The translations under genes and the position numbers were made by a program. This document shows, one piece after another, positions 1 to 9,657 of a stretch of 64,000 nt of DNA. Origin of the DNA: Myxococcales bacterium (GTDB lineage: Bacteria > Myxococcota_A > Polyangia > Nannocystales > Nannocystaceae). Position 1 is the first letter of the stretch; each line of letters starts with the position of its first letter. The notes under the pieces were generated by a model. It was not told the origin of the DNA and made no database searches. It worked only from the letters and a program-made list of their open reading frames with translations. Location: assembly GCA_020633315.1 (NCBI GenBank), contig JACKDV010000019.1:62001-126000 (forward strand), in the 5' to 3' direction.

Positions 1-728
1 TGGTCGAGCTCGAGGTGCGCGACCTGCTGGGCGCCTACGGCTACCAGGACGTGCCGCTGGTGCGGGGCTCGGCCCTGCGCGCGCTGCAGGGGGAGGACGA
101 GGGGCCCATCGTGGAGCTCGTGGAGCGGATGGACACCTGCTTCCCCGTCCCCGAGCGCGACCTCGAGGGTCCGTTCCTCATGCCCATCGAGGGGGTCTGC
201 ACGATCCCCGGGCGCGGCACGGTGGTCACCGGCCGCGTGGAGCGGGGGCGCCTGAGCGTGGGCTCCACGGTGGAGATCGTGGGGCGCGGCGAGGGCCGGC
301 CGATGTCGGTCGTGGTCACGGGGATCCAGGCGTTCCACCGGGACATCCCCTCGGCCGACGCCGGGCTCAACGTGGGCATGCTGCTGCGCGGGGTCGATCG
401 CGGCGAGGTCGAGCGCGGCCAGGTGGTCAGCGCCCCGAACAGCCTGCACCCGCACCTGCGGGGGCGGGCCGAGGTGCTCACCCTGAGCGCGGCCGAGGGC
501 GGGCGGCACACGCCGTTCGCCAGCGGCTACCGGCCGCAGCTGCACTTCGGGGCCACCGACGTGTCGGCCACCCTCGACCTGGGGGAGCTCGGCAGCGTCG
601 CTCCCGGTGAGCGCGCCCAGATCGGCTTCGTGCTCGATCGCGCCGTGGCCTGCGAGCCCGGCATGCGCTTCGCCATCCGCGAGGGTGGGCGCACCGTGGG
701 GGCCGGCTTCGTGACCGAGGTCGGCTGA
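1..728 (+). CDS. Divergent elongation factor Tu paralogue, 5'-truncated by the window edge
   Basis: This is the C-terminal part of an EF-Tu-type translation GTPase, which delivers aminoacyl-tRNA to the ribosome. The frame is open from base 3 and begins VELEVRDLL, the end of the GTPase domain. Domain 2 follows (FLMPIEGVCTIPGRGTVVTG), then domain 3 (EEGGRHTPF-like EGGRHTPFASGYRPQ, and near the end FAIREGGRTVGAGFVTEVG). The GTP-binding loops lie outside the window. Many normally invariant positions differ: the usual YFRTTDVTG stretch reads HFGATDVSA, and the domain 2 loop FRKxLDxGQAGDN reads FHRDIPSADAGLN. No ribosomal-protein, secE/nusG or tRNA-Trp gene follows, unlike the usual tuf loci. I read it as a second, specialised tuf copy. 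It lacks the winged-helix tail of SelB. Confidence 0.85.
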   Translation, partial: VELEVRDLLGAYGYQDVPLVRGSALRALQGEDEGPIVELVERMDTCFPVPERDLEGPFLMPIEGVCTIPGRGTVVTGRVERGRLSVGSTVEIVGRGEGRPMSVVVTGIQAFHRDIPSADAGLNVGMLLRGVDRGEVERGQVVSAPNSLHPHLRGRAEVLTLSAAEGGRHTPFASGYRPQLHFGATDVSATLDLGELGSVAPGERAQIGFVLDRAVACEPGMRFAIREGGRTVGAGFVTEVG

Positions 729-733
729 GTCGA

Positions 734-786
734 GGCGAGCATCCGGGAGTCGCCCCTTCGGGGGCGGCTCCCGGGTGACGCTCGCC
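734..786 (+). terminator. Strong hairpin terminator after the EF-Tu gene
   Basis: The arm CCGGGAGTCGCCCC (743-756) pairs with GGGGCGGCTCCCGG (761-774), with one G-T pair, around a TTCG tetraloop. An outer stem GGCGAGC (734-740) pairs with GCTCGCC (780-786). There is no T-tract, as is common in G+C-rich genomes. The hairpin starts five bases after the EF-Tu stop. It also argues against placing the next gene's start inside this stretch. Confidence 0.75.
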
Positions 787-891
787 ATCATCGACGGGGG
801 CGCCGACGGGCGAGCTCGCCGAGCGGCATCGTGGCTCGCCTCCGGTGATTCCGGGCTCGCCGCCGACGAAGTGCGCTACGATCGCGGCACG

Positions 892-2148
<1,257 letters not shown>

Positions 2149-2160
2149 GCCGACCCGCCG

Positions 2161-3123
2161 ATGAGCGGCCACCACGACCACGATCACGGCCCCGGTCACG
2201 ACCACCCCGGTCATGGCCATGGTCACCATCACCACCACGAGCCGCCCGAGGTGTCCTCGTGGTCGTTCGTGGTGGCGGTGGTGCTCAACGTAGGCTTCGT
2301 GATCACCGAATTCGTCTACGGCATGCTGGCGGGCTCGATGGCGTTGGTGGCCGACGCGGCCCACAACCTGGGCGACGTGGCCGGCCTGCTGCTGGCCTGG
2401 GTGGCGGCGGCGGTGGCCCGCAAGGCTCCCACCTCGCGGCGGACCTACGGCTACCGCAAGGCCTCGGTGCTCGCGGCGCTGGCCAACGCCACGCTCTTGC
2501 TGGTCACGGTGGGGGCGGTGGCCTGGGAGGCGGTGGAGCGGCTGTGGGCGCCCCCCGAGGTGGCCGGGGCCACGGTGGCCGTGGTGGCGTTGGTGGGCGT
2601 GGGGGTCAACGGGCTCTCGGCGGTGATGTTCGCCCGCGGCAGCAAGCACGACGTCAACGTGCGCGGCGCCTTCCTGCACCTGGTGGCCGACGCGGCGGTC
2701 TCGCTGGGCGTGGTGATCGCGGGCGTGCTCGTGCTCCAGACCGGCTGGGCCTGGCTCGACCCCGCCACCAGCCTGGCGATCTCGGCCGTGATCCTGTGGT
2801 CCACCTGGGGCCTGCTCCGCGACTCGCTCGACCTGGCCATGGACGCGGTGCCGCCCCACGTGGACGCCGAGGCGATCCGCGCCTACCTCGGGAGCCTGAC
2901 CCATGTGGTCGAGATCCACGACTTCCACGTGTGGTCGATGGGCGGCGCCGAGGTGGCGCTCACGGCCCACCTGGTGATCGACGATGCGGTGGATCCGGGG
3001 GTGCTGCTGCGGAAGATCTGCGACGAGCTCGAGCGGGATCACGGGATCGGGCACAGCACGATCCAGCTCGAGCCCTCGGGCGAGGCGCACGAGTGCAGCC
3101 AGGCGGCGCCGGGGCGGATCTGA
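2161..3123 (+). CDS. Cation diffusion facilitator family metal efflux transporter
   Basis: This 320-residue inner-membrane protein belongs to the CDF family (CzcD/ZitB-like), which exports Zn(II) or related divalent metals in exchange for protons. The N-terminus is very His/Asp-rich (HHDHDHGPGHDH and later HGHGHHHHH), a typical cytosolic metal-collecting segment. About six membrane helices follow. The CDF signature ADAAHNLGDVAG is in helix 2, and a second HxxxD-type site HLVADAAVSLG is in helix 5. The C-terminal cytoplasmic domain includes VVEIHDFHVWSMGG and GHSTIQLE, as usual for the family. It starts 12 bases after the vWA gene and may be co-transcribed with it. The metal specificity cannot be read from the sequence. 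Confidence 0.93.
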   Translation: MSGHHDHDHGPGHDHPGHGHGHHHHHEPPEVSSWSFVVAVVLNVGFVITEFVYGMLAGSMALVADAAHNLGDVAGLLLAWVAAAVARKAPTSRRTYGYRKASVLAALANATLLLVTVGAVAWEAVERLWAPPEVAGATVAVVALVGVGVNGLSAVMFARGSKHDVNVRGAFLHLVADAAVSLGVVIAGVLVLQTGWAWLDPATSLAISAVILWSTWGLLRDSLDLAMDAVPPHVDAEAIRAYLGSLTHVVEIHDFHVWSMGGAEVALTAHLVIDDAVDPGVLLRKICDELERDHGIGHSTIQLEPSGEAHECSQAAPGRI

Positions 3124-3142
3124 GGCGCGCGCCGGGGGCCGG

Positions 3143-3643
3143 CTACGGCGGCCCGGCCAGCTCGCGCACCGCGGCCAGGATCGCGGGGAGGCCCGGACCC
3201 CCCAGCGAGTGATCGTCGTCCACCTCGATCAGCCTCCCGCCGTGCTCGCGCACGAAGGCGCGGCTGAGCGCGATGGGGATCACCTCGTCGCGGGTGCCGT
3301 GCACGATGATGGTGGGGGCGGGGCGCTCGAGCGCGTCCACGGTGTGCGGTGGCGGAGGGAGCTGCAGGGCGGGGGCGCAGAGCACCAGGCCGGGCACACC
3401 CCGGCCGCGTCGGCCCGCCATGATCGCGGCGACCAGGCCCGCGATCCCGCCGAAGCTCGAGCCCACCAGCACCGGAGGGCTCGGCAGCCCCTCGAGCACC
3501 TCGAGCAGGCCCGCGATGCGGGCGGCGAGGTCGCGGCCGCGACCGTCGGGGGCGATCACCTCGTAGCCGGCTTCGATCAGGGCCTGGGACTTGCGGCCGA
3601 TGGGAGCGCTCTCGAGGCCATGGGCGAACAGCAGCGTGGTCAT
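3143..3643 (-). CDS. Small alpha/beta-hydrolase
   Basis: This 166-residue single-domain hydrolase starts MTTLLFAHGLESAP. The oxyanion-region motif is FAHGLES, the nucleophile elbow is GSSFGG (GxSxG), the acid is probably in HGTRDEVIP and the catalytic His in DDDHSL. The size and order resemble YqiA/YcfP-type esterases and RBBP9-like hydrolases; the substrate is unknown. The start overlaps the last four bases of the upstream nucleotidyltransferase gene, so the two are translationally coupled. A longer open frame exists upstream, but its Arg-rich composition is that of an antisense shadow. Confidence 0.85.
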   Translation of the reverse strand: MTTLLFAHGLESAPIGRKSQALIEAGYEVIAPDGRGRDLAARIAGLLEVLEGLPSPPVLVGSSFGGIAGLVAAIMAGRRGRGVPGLVLCAPALQLPPPPHTVDALERPAPTIIVHGTRDEVIPIALSRAFVREHGGRLIEVDDDHSLGGPGLPAILAAVRELAGPP

Positions 3644-4071
3644 GGGCGTCCTCGGTCGGGGCGAGCCGAGCCGGCCGCGTGCTGCAGCGCGGCGATCCGG
3701 TCGCTCGGATCGTAGAGGATTCGCATGCCGTCTGCGACCACCTCGGCCGTGCCAGGATCGGGAGGGACCCGGAGCCAGCGCTCGTCCGCCAGCGCCCACT
3801 CCAGCTCGAGCCCTCCGTGGTACACGGCGCGTCGCGACTGGACCAGGCCGTAGTCCTCGTCGGCGAGCGAGTCGAGCTCGCCGAAGGCGAGCAGCCAGGC
3901 GTCGTCCTGCAGGTACGGCTCCATCGACTCGACCACGAGCACCACGTCGAGATCGGAGTCCTCGCGGGCGGTTCCCCGAGCGTGCGATCCGACCAGCGCG
4001 ACGCCGAGCACGTCCCCGCGTGCCTTGGCCCAGGTGACCACGCGGGCGAGGAGCTCGTCGATCGTCGGCAT
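3640..4071 (-). CDS. Minimal nucleotidyltransferase (MNT-type)
   Basis: The 143-residue protein has the polymerase-beta-type nucleotidyltransferase signature GSHARGTAREDSDLDVVLV. This gives the GS motif and the DxD metal-binding pair. Such small proteins transfer nucleotides to antibiotics, proteins or unknown targets, and some act as antitoxins next to HEPN proteins. No HEPN partner is visible here; the downstream partner is a hydrolase that overlaps by four bases. A TAGCGT hexamer lies seven bases before the ATG with no Shine-Dalgarno sequence, suggesting a leaderless mRNA. Confidence 0.85.
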   Translation of the reverse strand: MPTIDELLARVVTWAKARGDVLGVALVGSHARGTAREDSDLDVVLVVESMEPYLQDDAWLLAFGELDSLADEDYGLVQSRRAVYHGGLELEWALADERWLRVPPDPGTAEVVADGMRILYDPSDRIAALQHAAGSARPDRGRP

Positions 4072-4110
4072 CGGGTGGACGCTAGCAGGCTCGGGAGGGC
4101 GCGGGGCGGG

Positions 4111-5802
4111 CTACGGGGATGCGCCCGCCGGCGGTGGTGCCACCTGGGCCAGCGCAGCCAATGCGTGCACGTTGTCCGGGTCGTCGTCGAGCATCCGTCG
4201 TAGCTCGGCCAGCGCCTCGTCGCCGTGGCCTCGGGCGGCGGCGTGGCGGAGGCTGCCGACGAGGTCGTGGGCGGCCAGCCAGCGGTAGCCGTGGGTGCGG
4301 GCCAGCGCCGCGTTGACCCCGTCGCGGCGCACGTAGATCAGCGCCCGGCGGCTGGCGTGCACCAGCGTCCAGTCGGGATCGAGATCGAGGTGGATCCGGC
4401 TGCGATCCATCGGCAGGTCGTCGAGGAAGACCCACTCGATCCCTCGGGCCTCCACCTCCTCGCGGAAGGCGGCGGGGTCGTGCAGCGCCCGGACGTAGCG
4501 CTCCACGAACGACGCCGGGTAGATGAGGTCGGTGCGGCCGTCGATGTACACGCGGTGCTCGGGCCACAGGTGGAAGAGGATGAAGCCGCCGTAGCCGAAC
4601 TCGTTGAGCAGCGGCCCGCGCAGCCGCAGCGCGTCGGGCAGCTCGCGCACGAAGGCCACGCCGCGCTCGGGGAAGTGGGCGGGGGCGAGGGCGGGGCCGG
4701 GCAGGGCCACGGGGCGGGCGAGGGTGGAGGCGAGCAGGGTGCCGCCGGCCGCCAGCGCGATGAGCCCCCGCAGGCGACCGGTCCATGCCTTGGTGGCGAG
4801 GGCGAGGCCCGCCGCCGCGGGGCCGGCCCCCAGCAGCGCGAGCACGGGCAGGTGTCGCATCGAGCCCAGGCCCAGGCCGAAGGCCATGACCCCGAGGGCG
4901 AGATCCCACGGCGACCACGGGCGGCGGAATTGCGCGAGCAGGGTCCCGAGCGCGCTCAGGCCGATGGTGACGAGGCTGGCCGGGGTGAGGGCCAGCACCA
5001 GCGCCACGCTCACCGGGGCCCACTCGCTGATGAGCGCGCTGTGCTGGCCCATCAGCGCCACGGTGGTGGTCACGATGTGGATCCCGTAGGGCGTGAGCAG
5101 GCAGCCCGCGCTCGCGGCCGCGGCCACCAGCGCGGGCCTTCGCCAGCCGTGGTCCTGGCCGAGCCTCGCATCCACGAAGCAGCAGGCGGCATGGGCCCAC
5201 AGCACCACGGGCAGCAGCAGGGCGGCGCGGTGGAGGTTGGCGTTGAGGACGACCAGCGGCACCACCCACCACAGGCCACGCACGCCTCGACGGTCGCGCT
5301 CCACCAGCACGAGCACGGCGACGAGGATCACCAGCGAGATCGAGGCAGCGCGCTCGGTGAAGCGGAAGGCCACCGCGTCGAGGGTGGCGACCAGCACCAC
5401 CACGGCCAGGCTGGTGGGGATGCAGCGCTCGTGGTGGAGCAGCCGCCACAGCAGCCACGCGAGGGTGGCGAAGCACAGCGCCTTGAAGACGAGGATCGCG
5501 GCCGGCCCTCCCAGCCGCCACAGCAGGTGGAAGAGGATCGCGCTGCCTGCATCCTTCCAGGGCCAGGGCTCGCCCGCGAAGGTGTACGAGAAGACGTCGA
5601 CGCTGGCGTCGGGCTCTCCTTCGAGCAGCACCTGCCCCAGTCGCATGTGCCACCACAGATCGAGATCGATGATGGGGCGCAGGCCATGCACCAGCACCGC
5701 GAGGCCGACCAGCGCCAGCACCGCGAGAGCGAGCGGCCGCGAGAGCCGGTCCTCGGGCGCGGCCGTCGGTCGCGAGGGGGCATGACCTTCGGGTGGGGTC
5801 AT
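4111..5802 (-). CDS. Polytopic membrane protein with C-terminal TPR-like segment
   Basis: The 563-residue protein has about ten hydrophobic helices starting at residue 28. Early sequence includes IDLDLWWHMRLGQVLLEG, DVFSYTFAG and WPWKDAG, an arrangement reminiscent of GT-C-fold membrane glycosyltransferases with acidic residues in the first periplasmic loop. A periplasmic domain follows the last helices (about residues 365-480, with FGYGGFILFHLWPEHRVYIDG). The last 50 residues look like a TPR pair (HGDEALAELRRMLDDDPDN). Lipid-linked sugar transfer is an inference from this general layout, not demonstrated. The start is preceded by TAGCCT seven bases upstream. The gene is divergent from the BlaI-type gene. 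Confidence 0.75.
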   Translation of the reverse strand: MTPPEGHAPSRPTAAPEDRLSRPLALAVLALVGLAVLVHGLRPIIDLDLWWHMRLGQVLLEGEPDASVDVFSYTFAGEPWPWKDAGSAILFHLLWRLGGPAAILVFKALCFATLAWLLWRLLHHERCIPTSLAVVVLVATLDAVAFRFTERAASISLVILVAVLVLVERDRRGVRGLWWVVPLVVLNANLHRAALLLPVVLWAHAACCFVDARLGQDHGWRRPALVAAAASAGCLLTPYGIHIVTTTVALMGQHSALISEWAPVSVALVLALTPASLVTIGLSALGTLLAQFRRPWSPWDLALGVMAFGLGLGSMRHLPVLALLGAGPAAAGLALATKAWTGRLRGLIALAAGGTLLASTLARPVALPGPALAPAHFPERGVAFVRELPDALRLRGPLLNEFGYGGFILFHLWPEHRVYIDGRTDLIYPASFVERYVRALHDPAAFREEVEARGIEWVFLDDLPMDRSRIHLDLDPDWTLVHASRRALIYVRRDGVNAALARTHGYRWLAAHDLVGSLRHAAARGHGDEALAELRRMLDDDPDNVHALAALAQVAPPPAGASP

Positions 5803-5838
5803 TGGCCCCAGGCTACGCCGGGCCGAGCGAATTGGGGC

Positions 5839-5892
5839 TTGACGCTATTGGACTACGATTGTAGTACTACGGAAGTAGTACTACACGCGTAG
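5839..5892 (+). promoter_or_regulatory. Promoter with three-copy CTAC-N4-GTAG operator before the BlaI-type gene
   Basis: A -35-like TTGACG (5839-5844) is followed 17 bases later by TAGTAC. Overlapping the -10 region are three copies of the dyad CTAC-N4-GTAG, at 5853-5864, 5867-5878 and 5881-5892. Each is separated by TA, giving an exact 14-bp period. BlaI/MecI repressors recognise TAC/GTA-type dyads, so autorepression by the gene product at 5911 is the natural reading. The 14-bp period would place the copies on progressively rotated faces of the helix. Confidence 0.75.
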
Positions 5893-5910
5893 CACCACGC
5901 CGAGACCTCC

Positions 5911-6315
5911 ATGGACGTGCCACCCCAGCTCAGCGACCAGCAGCTCGCCTTCATGCGGGTGCTGTGGGATCGCGGCGAGGCCACCGCCCAGGACGTGCAC
6001 GCCGAGCTCAGCGAGCAGGGCATGACGCTGGCTCCCACCACCGTGGCCACCGTGCTCACTCGCCTCGAGCGGCGGGGGCTGGTGTCCCATCGCCGCCGGG
6101 GCCGGCAGTACGTCTATCGCGCGCGAGCGGGCGAGCAAGAGGTGCGCCGCAGCATGCTCGCGCGACTGACCGACTTCTTCTTCGGAGGAGATCCGCAAGC
6201 GCTGGTCTCCCACCTCACCGCGGGCCAGGGCCTGGGCCGAGACGACCTCGAGGAGGTTCGTCGGCTCATCGCCGAGAAGGAGGCCGCGCGGGAATCGGAC
6301 GACGACGGCAGTTGA
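5911..6315 (+). CDS. BlaI/MecI family transcriptional repressor
   Basis: The 134-residue protein has the winged-helix BlaI/MecI fold. An N-terminal DNA-binding domain (LSDQQLAFMRVLWDRGEATA, then TLAPTTVATVLTRLERRGLV and the wing HRRRGRQYVYRA) is followed by a C-terminal dimerisation helix. In known systems a BlaR1-type membrane protease triggers cleavage of the repressor and derepression. Its partner here is the adjacent M56 protease gene 36 bases downstream. The region between the domains (EEVRRSMLARLTDFFFGG) is the usual place for the cleavage site. Confidence 0.93.
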   Translation: MDVPPQLSDQQLAFMRVLWDRGEATAQDVHAELSEQGMTLAPTTVATVLTRLERRGLVSHRRRGRQYVYRARAGEQEVRRSMLARLTDFFFGGDPQALVSHLTAGQGLGRDDLEEVRRLIAEKEAARESDDDGS

Positions 6316-6351
6316 GGGCCGCCGCCGCCACAACCTCGGGAGCTGGACGTC

Positions 6352-7992
6352 ATGGAGTGGCTGTTGACCTACGTGGTGCACAGCACCGCGCTGATCGCAT
6401 CGGTGTGGCTGCTGACGAGCGTGATCCCCAAGATCTCCCTGGGGACCAAGGAAGCGCTGTGGAAGGTGGCCTTGCTCGGCCCGCTGCTCACCGCCACCGT
6501 GCACCAGGCCGCCGGCGTGCCCTCGGTGTGGGGCGAGCTGCCCCTGCCCCAGGGTCTGCGCAGCGAGCCCGCGGTGGCCCCGGCGGCGCCGCCCGTGCTG
6601 GCCACGCCCGCGCCGGTGGTCGAGCGCCGAGTGGTGCAGCACCGCAACGGTGATCTCGAGATCACCGCGGTGCGTCACCGGGCCGCGGCCGCGCCGGTGG
6701 TGGCCGCGGCCGCTCCCGCCCCGAGCACGCCCAGCTCGCCCTCTCCCTGGCCGTGGGTGCTGCTGTCGCTGTGGGTCGCCGGAGCGGCGATCGCCCTGGG
6801 TCGGCTGGCGTGGGCCACCACGCGGCTCCGCACGCAGCTCCACGGGCGCCGCGACGTGATCGAGGATCCGGTGCTCGAGAGCTTCCTCGACCTGTGCTCC
6901 AAGACCGGGCTGCGCAAGCGCCCGCGCCTGACCGCCTCGCCCCACCTGCGCTCGCCCATCGCCCTGGGCCGCCGCGAGATCTGCCTGCCCGAGCGCGCGG
7001 TGGACAGCCTCACTCCCCAGCAGCAGCAGGGCATGCTCGCCCACGAGCTGGCCCACCTCGTCCGCCGCGATCCGCAGTGGATGGTGGTGACCGCGGTGGT
7101 CGAGTCGCTGTTCTTCTTCCAGCCCCTCAACCACCTCGCGCGCCGCAAGATCCAAGAGGTCGCCGAGTTCCAGTGCGACGACTGGGCCGCCCGTCAGACC
7201 GGCACCGGCGTGCACCTGGCCAAGTGCCTGGCCGAGGTGGCGGGCTGGGTGGAGGACGGCCCCCCGCTCACCCCGGTGGTCACCTCCATGGCAGACCGCG
7301 GCTCGCCGATCGTCCGTCGCATCACCCGGCTGCTGCACCAGCGCCGCTTCGGCGGTCGCGTGCACCCGGTGGGGCGGGTCGCCATCGGCGTCGGCACCCT
7401 CGCGCTGGTGGTGGCCCTGGTCCCCGGCGTGTCCCACACCGCCCAGGCCGGCCCGACCCCCGCGCAGGTCCCCGTGCTGGCCCAGGCCCCCGAGCGCGGC
7501 GGGGTGATGATCATCGAGGACGTCTCCGACCGCGGCCACGAGCGCTCGATCGTGCGGCTGCAGGCCGACGGCGAGACGGTGGAGATCGAGGTCCAGGCCG
7601 CCCGTCCCCCGCTGCCTCCGCCTCCGCCCCCGCCGCGCGAGGAGCGGGTGGAGATCATCGTCCACGGCCACCCGTGGTGGGGCTGGGGCTGGTTCGGGAT
7701 GCTCGACCTCGGGGGCATGGGCGTGCTCATCGAGGACGACCCCTACGACTCCTTCGGGATGCTCGAGCTCGACCGCTTCCATCGCTACGGCGAGCGGGCG
7801 CAACGCCACGCCGAGCGAGCCCAACGTCACGCGGAGCGCGAGCGCGAGCGGGCCCTTCGTCGAGCAGAGCGCATGGCCGATCGCGCCGAGAGCTGGGCCG
7901 ACCGTCTCGAGCGCGATCTCGAGGATGCCCTCGAGGGCGACGGCTCGCTGTCGATCACCTGTGACGGTGGGGCCTGCGTGGTCGAGCTCTGA
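6352..7992 (+). CDS. BlaR1/MecR1-type M56 family membrane metalloprotease
   Basis: The 546-residue protein has an N-terminal membrane helix (residues 1-25), a second around 135-155, a cytoplasmic M56 protease domain and another helix near 345-365. The zinc motif is HELAH at about residues 231-235, followed by EVAEFQCDDWAA, the usual glutamate ligand region. In BlaR1 the outside domain binds beta-lactam; here there is no penicillin-binding domain. Instead the C-terminal half has a Pro-rich stretch (PLPPPPPPPREE), a Trp-rich segment (HPWWGWGWFGM) and a charged Arg/Glu/His coil (residues 475-525), ending ITCDGGACVVEL. The inducing signal is therefore probably not a beta-lactam (inference). It forms an operon with the repressor. 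Confidence 0.9.
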   Translation: MEWLLTYVVHSTALIASVWLLTSVIPKISLGTKEALWKVALLGPLLTATVHQAAGVPSVWGELPLPQGLRSEPAVAPAAPPVLATPAPVVERRVVQHRNGDLEITAVRHRAAAAPVVAAAAPAPSTPSSPSPWPWVLLSLWVAGAAIALGRLAWATTRLRTQLHGRRDVIEDPVLESFLDLCSKTGLRKRPRLTASPHLRSPIALGRREICLPERAVDSLTPQQQQGMLAHELAHLVRRDPQWMVVTAVVESLFFFQPLNHLARRKIQEVAEFQCDDWAARQTGTGVHLAKCLAEVAGWVEDGPPLTPVVTSMADRGSPIVRRITRLLHQRRFGGRVHPVGRVAIGVGTLALVVALVPGVSHTAQAGPTPAQVPVLAQAPERGGVMIIEDVSDRGHERSIVRLQADGETVEIEVQAARPPLPPPPPPPREERVEIIVHGHPWWGWGWFGMLDLGGMGVLIEDDPYDSFGMLELDRFHRYGERAQRHAERAQRHAERERERALRRAERMADRAESWADRLERDLEDALEGDGSLSITCDGGACVVEL

Positions 7993-8112
7993 TCGGAGTG
8001 GAGCCGAGATCACGCCCCATACCGGGCAGGGACGGCCTCTCGGTCCGACGCGGGGAAAGGGGCCGCTCGTCGAGGGCCCGCAAGCGCCCGAGCGGCCGCT
8101 ATACTCGAGGCG

Positions 8113-9582
8113 ATGGGGCGAGCTCGACGAGTTGGCGCAATCTGGGTGGGACTGGCCCTGGCCTCGGGGGCGTGCGTGGATGGCAGCCCCACCTTCGACA
8201 CCAACGACGGCAGCAGCAGCGGGGCCTCGTCGAGCACCGGTCCCATCGTGGAGGACGTGACCGGGCCCCCGCCCCCGCCCGAGACCACGGGCACCACCTC
8301 TCCCGGCACCACCACGGTGGCCACCACCCCCGTGGACACCACGGCCACCGAGGGCTCGAGCACCGGCGTCCCCGGCTGCGAGGGCGACTGCCCCGAGCAC
8401 CCGCTCGATGTGGTGTTCGTGATCGACAACTCGGCCACCATGGGCAACCCCCAGCGCCGCCTCGCGCTCGCGGCCGAGGCCCTGCTCGATCAGCTCGCCC
8501 TGCTCGAGGCCAGCCACGGGGTGGTGCTCGACCTGCACCTGATGGTGACCACCACCGACTTCGGCAACCCGCTGTGCACGCCCTTCCAGCCCGCGGGCTA
8601 CGAGCCGGCCCGGGGCGCGCCGATCTACACGCCCTGCACCGATCGCCTACAGGACTTCACCTCGATCACCGGCTCGTCCACGGTCCCCGAGGCCTGCACC
8701 GACGCGTGCCCGCTGGGCCTGGGGCCCACCGATCCCTACGTCGCCGTGGTGGGCGGCGAGGACAACGTGCCCGCCGGGACCGCCCTGCAGGCCCTGCAGT
8801 GTCTGCTGCCCCAGGGGATCAACGGCTGCGGCTTCGAGTCCTCGCTGGAGAACATGCTGCAGGCCCTCAACCCCTCGGCCGCCTGGAACGCGGGCCCGGC
8901 CCCCTTCCTGCGCAGCGGGGCCGACCTGGCCATCGTGCTGCTCACCGACGAGGGCGACTGCTCGGTGCAGGACTACTCGGTGATGGAGGATCCGGCGTTC
9001 ATGAACGTCAACCCGGACACCGGCGCGCCCCAGGCCACGTCGGCGGTCTGCTGGAACGCGGGGGTGAGCTGCGACGGGCCCGACGGCATGGGCGTCTACA
9101 CCAACTGCGTCTCCAACGGCACGCAGGGGCTCCAGCCGACCTCCCGCTACATCGACTACCTGCTCGGCGAGCTCGTGGGCAGCCAGGGCAAGGACGTCAT
9201 GATGCTCACCATCGTGGGGGTCCCCGGCGTGGTGCAGCACTCGCTCGAGCCGCCCTTCGAGCCCACGGTGGGCGGCGTGGCCGACCTGGTGATCCACGAC
9301 TGGGTCGACGGCCCGATCCCCGGCGGCGAGATCACCCCCGACGAGTGGGCCATGGGGGTCACCGCGGCCGACAAGACCTTCGCCCTCGGCATCGGCCCGG
9401 GCTGCACCGGCCTTTCGATGGGCGGGCCCATCACCCAGGGCCAGCCCCCGCCGCGGATCCGCGAGGTCTGCGAGGCCCTCGACGAGCAGGGGGGCGTGCA
9501 CTGCTGCATGGAGTCGGTCTGCGACGACGACCTCGGCCCGTCGATGACCTGCCTGCGGGGGATGATCGAGACGGCGATCTGA
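8113..9582 (+). CDS. von Willebrand factor A-like lipoprotein, second copy
   Basis: The 489-residue lipoprotein has signal sequence MGRARRVGAIWVGLALASGA followed by the lipobox Cys. It has a long Ser/Thr/Pro-rich linker (about residues 24-90) and a vWA-like domain. The MIDAS motif reads DVVFVIDNSATM, so the third ligand Ser is Thr. Shared blocks with the first copy at 892-2148 include LLPQGINGCGFES, AVCWNAGVSC, and LTDEGDC versus ITDEVDC. Cys pairs are abundant, consistent with an oxidising location. TATACT (8100-8105) lies seven bases before the ATG with no Shine-Dalgarno sequence. The function is unknown. Confidence 0.82.
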   Translation: MGRARRVGAIWVGLALASGACVDGSPTFDTNDGSSSGASSSTGPIVEDVTGPPPPPETTGTTSPGTTTVATTPVDTTATEGSSTGVPGCEGDCPEHPLDVVFVIDNSATMGNPQRRLALAAEALLDQLALLEASHGVVLDLHLMVTTTDFGNPLCTPFQPAGYEPARGAPIYTPCTDRLQDFTSITGSSTVPEACTDACPLGLGPTDPYVAVVGGEDNVPAGTALQALQCLLPQGINGCGFESSLENMLQALNPSAAWNAGPAPFLRSGADLAIVLLTDEGDCSVQDYSVMEDPAFMNVNPDTGAPQATSAVCWNAGVSCDGPDGMGVYTNCVSNGTQGLQPTSRYIDYLLGELVGSQGKDVMMLTIVGVPGVVQHSLEPPFEPTVGGVADLVIHDWVDGPIPGGEITPDEWAMGVTAADKTFALGIGPGCTGLSMGGPITQGQPPPRIREVCEALDEQGGVHCCMESVCDDDLGPSMTCLRGMIETAI

Positions 9583-9657
9583 GCGGCCGGGCGCGGCCAC
9601 GGCCCCCGAGCCGCGGGGGACGAGCGCCGACCGGGCGCCTTGGCTAGGATCCCCTCC

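Noticed and set aside
1..728. Partial gene at the left edge as the selenocysteine elongation factor SelB, which would fit the selenoprotein
   Set aside because: Domain 3 and the C-terminus are EF-Tu-like (EGGRHTPF, FAIREGGRTVGAG) and the winged-helix domains of SelB are absent.
8041..8110. Possible separate gene in the overlapping frame upstream of the second vWA gene
   Set aside because: Only an extended shadow frame (Gly/His/Arg-rich) with no start signal; the region reads as promoter.
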